Of a DNA stretch of 16,924 nt, positions 16,235-16,924 are shown one piece after another. The position numbers were made by a program, and so were the translations under genes. Position 1 is the first letter of the stretch. The number at the start of each line of letters is the position of its first letter. The notes beneath the pieces were generated by a model that was given only the letters and a program-made list of their open reading frames with translations, ran no database searches and was not told the DNA's origin. Location of the stretch: the NCBI GenBank assembly GCA_002309275.1, contig DBXL01000158.1:3352-20275 (forward strand), read 5' to 3'. The DNA is from Ruminococcaceae bacterium UBA1213 (lineage in GTDB: Bacteria; Bacillota; Clostridia; Oscillospirales; Acutalibacteraceae).

Positions 16235-16924
16235 TTATTCTGTATTCCTCAATTTCTTTAAAATATTTTTCAATCTTTTTTCTGCACCGTCAGTGGTCAT
16301 TCCTATCAGCAGAGATGCCTCACGAATTGTTTTTCTTTCCGTTTCGCTCAAATCATCGCATGAAATCCCAAATACCATTTCAATCAATCGTCTGTCTTTA
16401 GGTTTTAAACTCTGCAATGCCAAAATCAATTTTTCCTTTTGCTCGTATTTGAAAACAATCTGTTCGGGAGATGAATAATCCGTATCACTATGCAATTTAT
16501 TTATCAAATCTTCATTGGACGAATCATCAATATCAATATTATTTGTTTGAATAAATCCCTCTGAAGAACAAAGATAGTTTTTTACTGTTTTTTCGGAAAC
16601 GGAAAGTTCTTTTGCTATTTGCCCGATACACTCTTGAAAATCCTTTTCTTTGGAATATCGAGAAAAAAGAAAAGCTGTCTTTCTCATCATTTCATAACGG
16701 TAATAACTGTCTACTGAAACATTTCCGCAACATTTTCCCACATATTCATGCCATTCTTTCCACACTTTGTATTTTATTATTTGCAGCAGTGGTATTTCAG
16801 AACAATAATTCTGAATTTCCGACCACAATACAGAAGAAAAAATCTGTTTCAAATCTTCTGCCCTGTCAGATGAAAGAGAATAATGCCGCAAAAAATTATT
16901 GATATATTTTTCAAGTGTCGGTTC
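16235..16924 (-). CDS. Sigma-70 family RNA polymerase sigma factor-like protein (5' end outside window)
   Basis: The frame is open from the right window edge to TAA at 16237-16235, giving 229 visible residues. A TTG at 16891 is possible, but 11 more codons upstream (EPTLEKYINNF) are open and read as part of a sigma region 2, so I take the gene as cut by the edge. The order of segments fits a sigma-70 factor. The region 2-like block is SSDRAEDLKQIFSSVLWSEI, close to the 'DLxQxgxxaLWxAI' pattern. A region 3-like helix-turn-helix is IAKELSVSEKTVKNYL. The region 4-like block is LQSLKPKDRRLIEMVFGI, then IREASLLIGMTTDGAEKRLK and ILKKLRN. The linker between them is acidic. It may be a dedicated regulator of the island or a divergent DNA-binding relative of sigma factors. 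It is separated from the operon by 138 bp with a possible promoter. Confidence 0.75.
   Translation of the reverse strand, partial: EPTLEKYINNFLRHYSLSSDRAEDLKQIFSSVLWSEIQNYCSEIPLLQIIKYKVWKEWHEYVGKCCGNVSVDSYYRYEMMRKTAFLFSRYSKEKDFQECIGQIAKELSVSEKTVKNYLCSSEGFIQTNNIDIDDSSNEDLINKLHSDTDYSSPEQIVFKYEQKEKLILALQSLKPKDRRLIEMVFGISCDDLSETERKTIREASLLIGMTTDGAEKRLKNILKKLRNTE

Noticed and set aside
4464..16924. CRISPR array, insertion sequence or transposase
   Set aside because: No regularly spaced repeats, terminal inverted repeats or transposase/integrase catalytic motifs are visible; the core-binding domain at 14405-16096 has no recombinase catalytic part.

Overview
The window looks like chromosomal DNA of a low-to-mid G+C Firmicute, most likely a gut-type Clostridia (Ruminococcus/Oscillospirales-like). 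The reasons are strong AAGGAGG-type ribosome sites, frequent TTG starts, a TTGACA-N17-TATTAT sigma-A promoter, A+T-rich spacers and a tandem TTAGCA-type spacer repeat. The genus is an inference. It has two very different halves that meet at about 4.3-4.46 kb.

Left half (1-4362, + strand) is core genome. It holds the tail of an unidentified gene, a small calcineurin-like metallophosphoesterase, and the pheS-pheT operon for phenylalanyl-tRNA synthetase with its own promoter and a Rho-independent terminator. PheS carries a CX2CX4CX2C zinc-knuckle-like insertion and belongs to a divergent bacterial type.

Junction (4382-4429): directly after the pheT terminator lies the 3' half of a tRNA-Leu(UAG) gene on the - strand. 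It is intact from the anticodon loop to the discriminator base and has no 5' half. This is the scar expected at one end of an element integrated in the anticodon loop of a tRNA gene. The DNA to its right is A+T-richer (21 of 60 G+C at 8581-8640 against 29 of 60 at 2221-2280) and is read from the opposite strand.

Right half (4464-16924, - strand) is a compact accessory island that I read as a DISARM-related antiphage or DNA-surveillance operon. In transcription order: a sigma-70-like factor gene cut by the window edge; then, behind a likely promoter, six tightly coupled genes. These are (1) a 563-aa protein with a recombinase-type core-binding domain and two copies of a small C-terminal module, (2) a 404-aa coiled-coil protein with a GrpE-like C-terminus, (3) a short Hsp70/DnaK-type ATPase, (4) a UvrD/PcrA-like SF1 helicase with an N-terminal four-cysteine cluster, (5) a DrmA/YprA-like SF2 helicase and (6) a DrmB-like DUF1998 protein. 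Genes 2 to 6 follow one another with overlaps or gaps of 11 nt or less.

DrmA and DrmB are the core of DISARM, but the DNA methyltransferase and the PLD nuclease DrmC are absent here. In their place stand an Hsp70, its possible exchange factor and a second helicase. A chaperone-ATPase-gated, two-helicase DISARM relative is the candidate unusual system of this window. DISARM-related arrays built around YprA-family helicases have been proposed recently (I recall the name ARMADA); whether this layout is one of those cannot be checked here. All functional statements about the island are inference from domain motifs and gene order.
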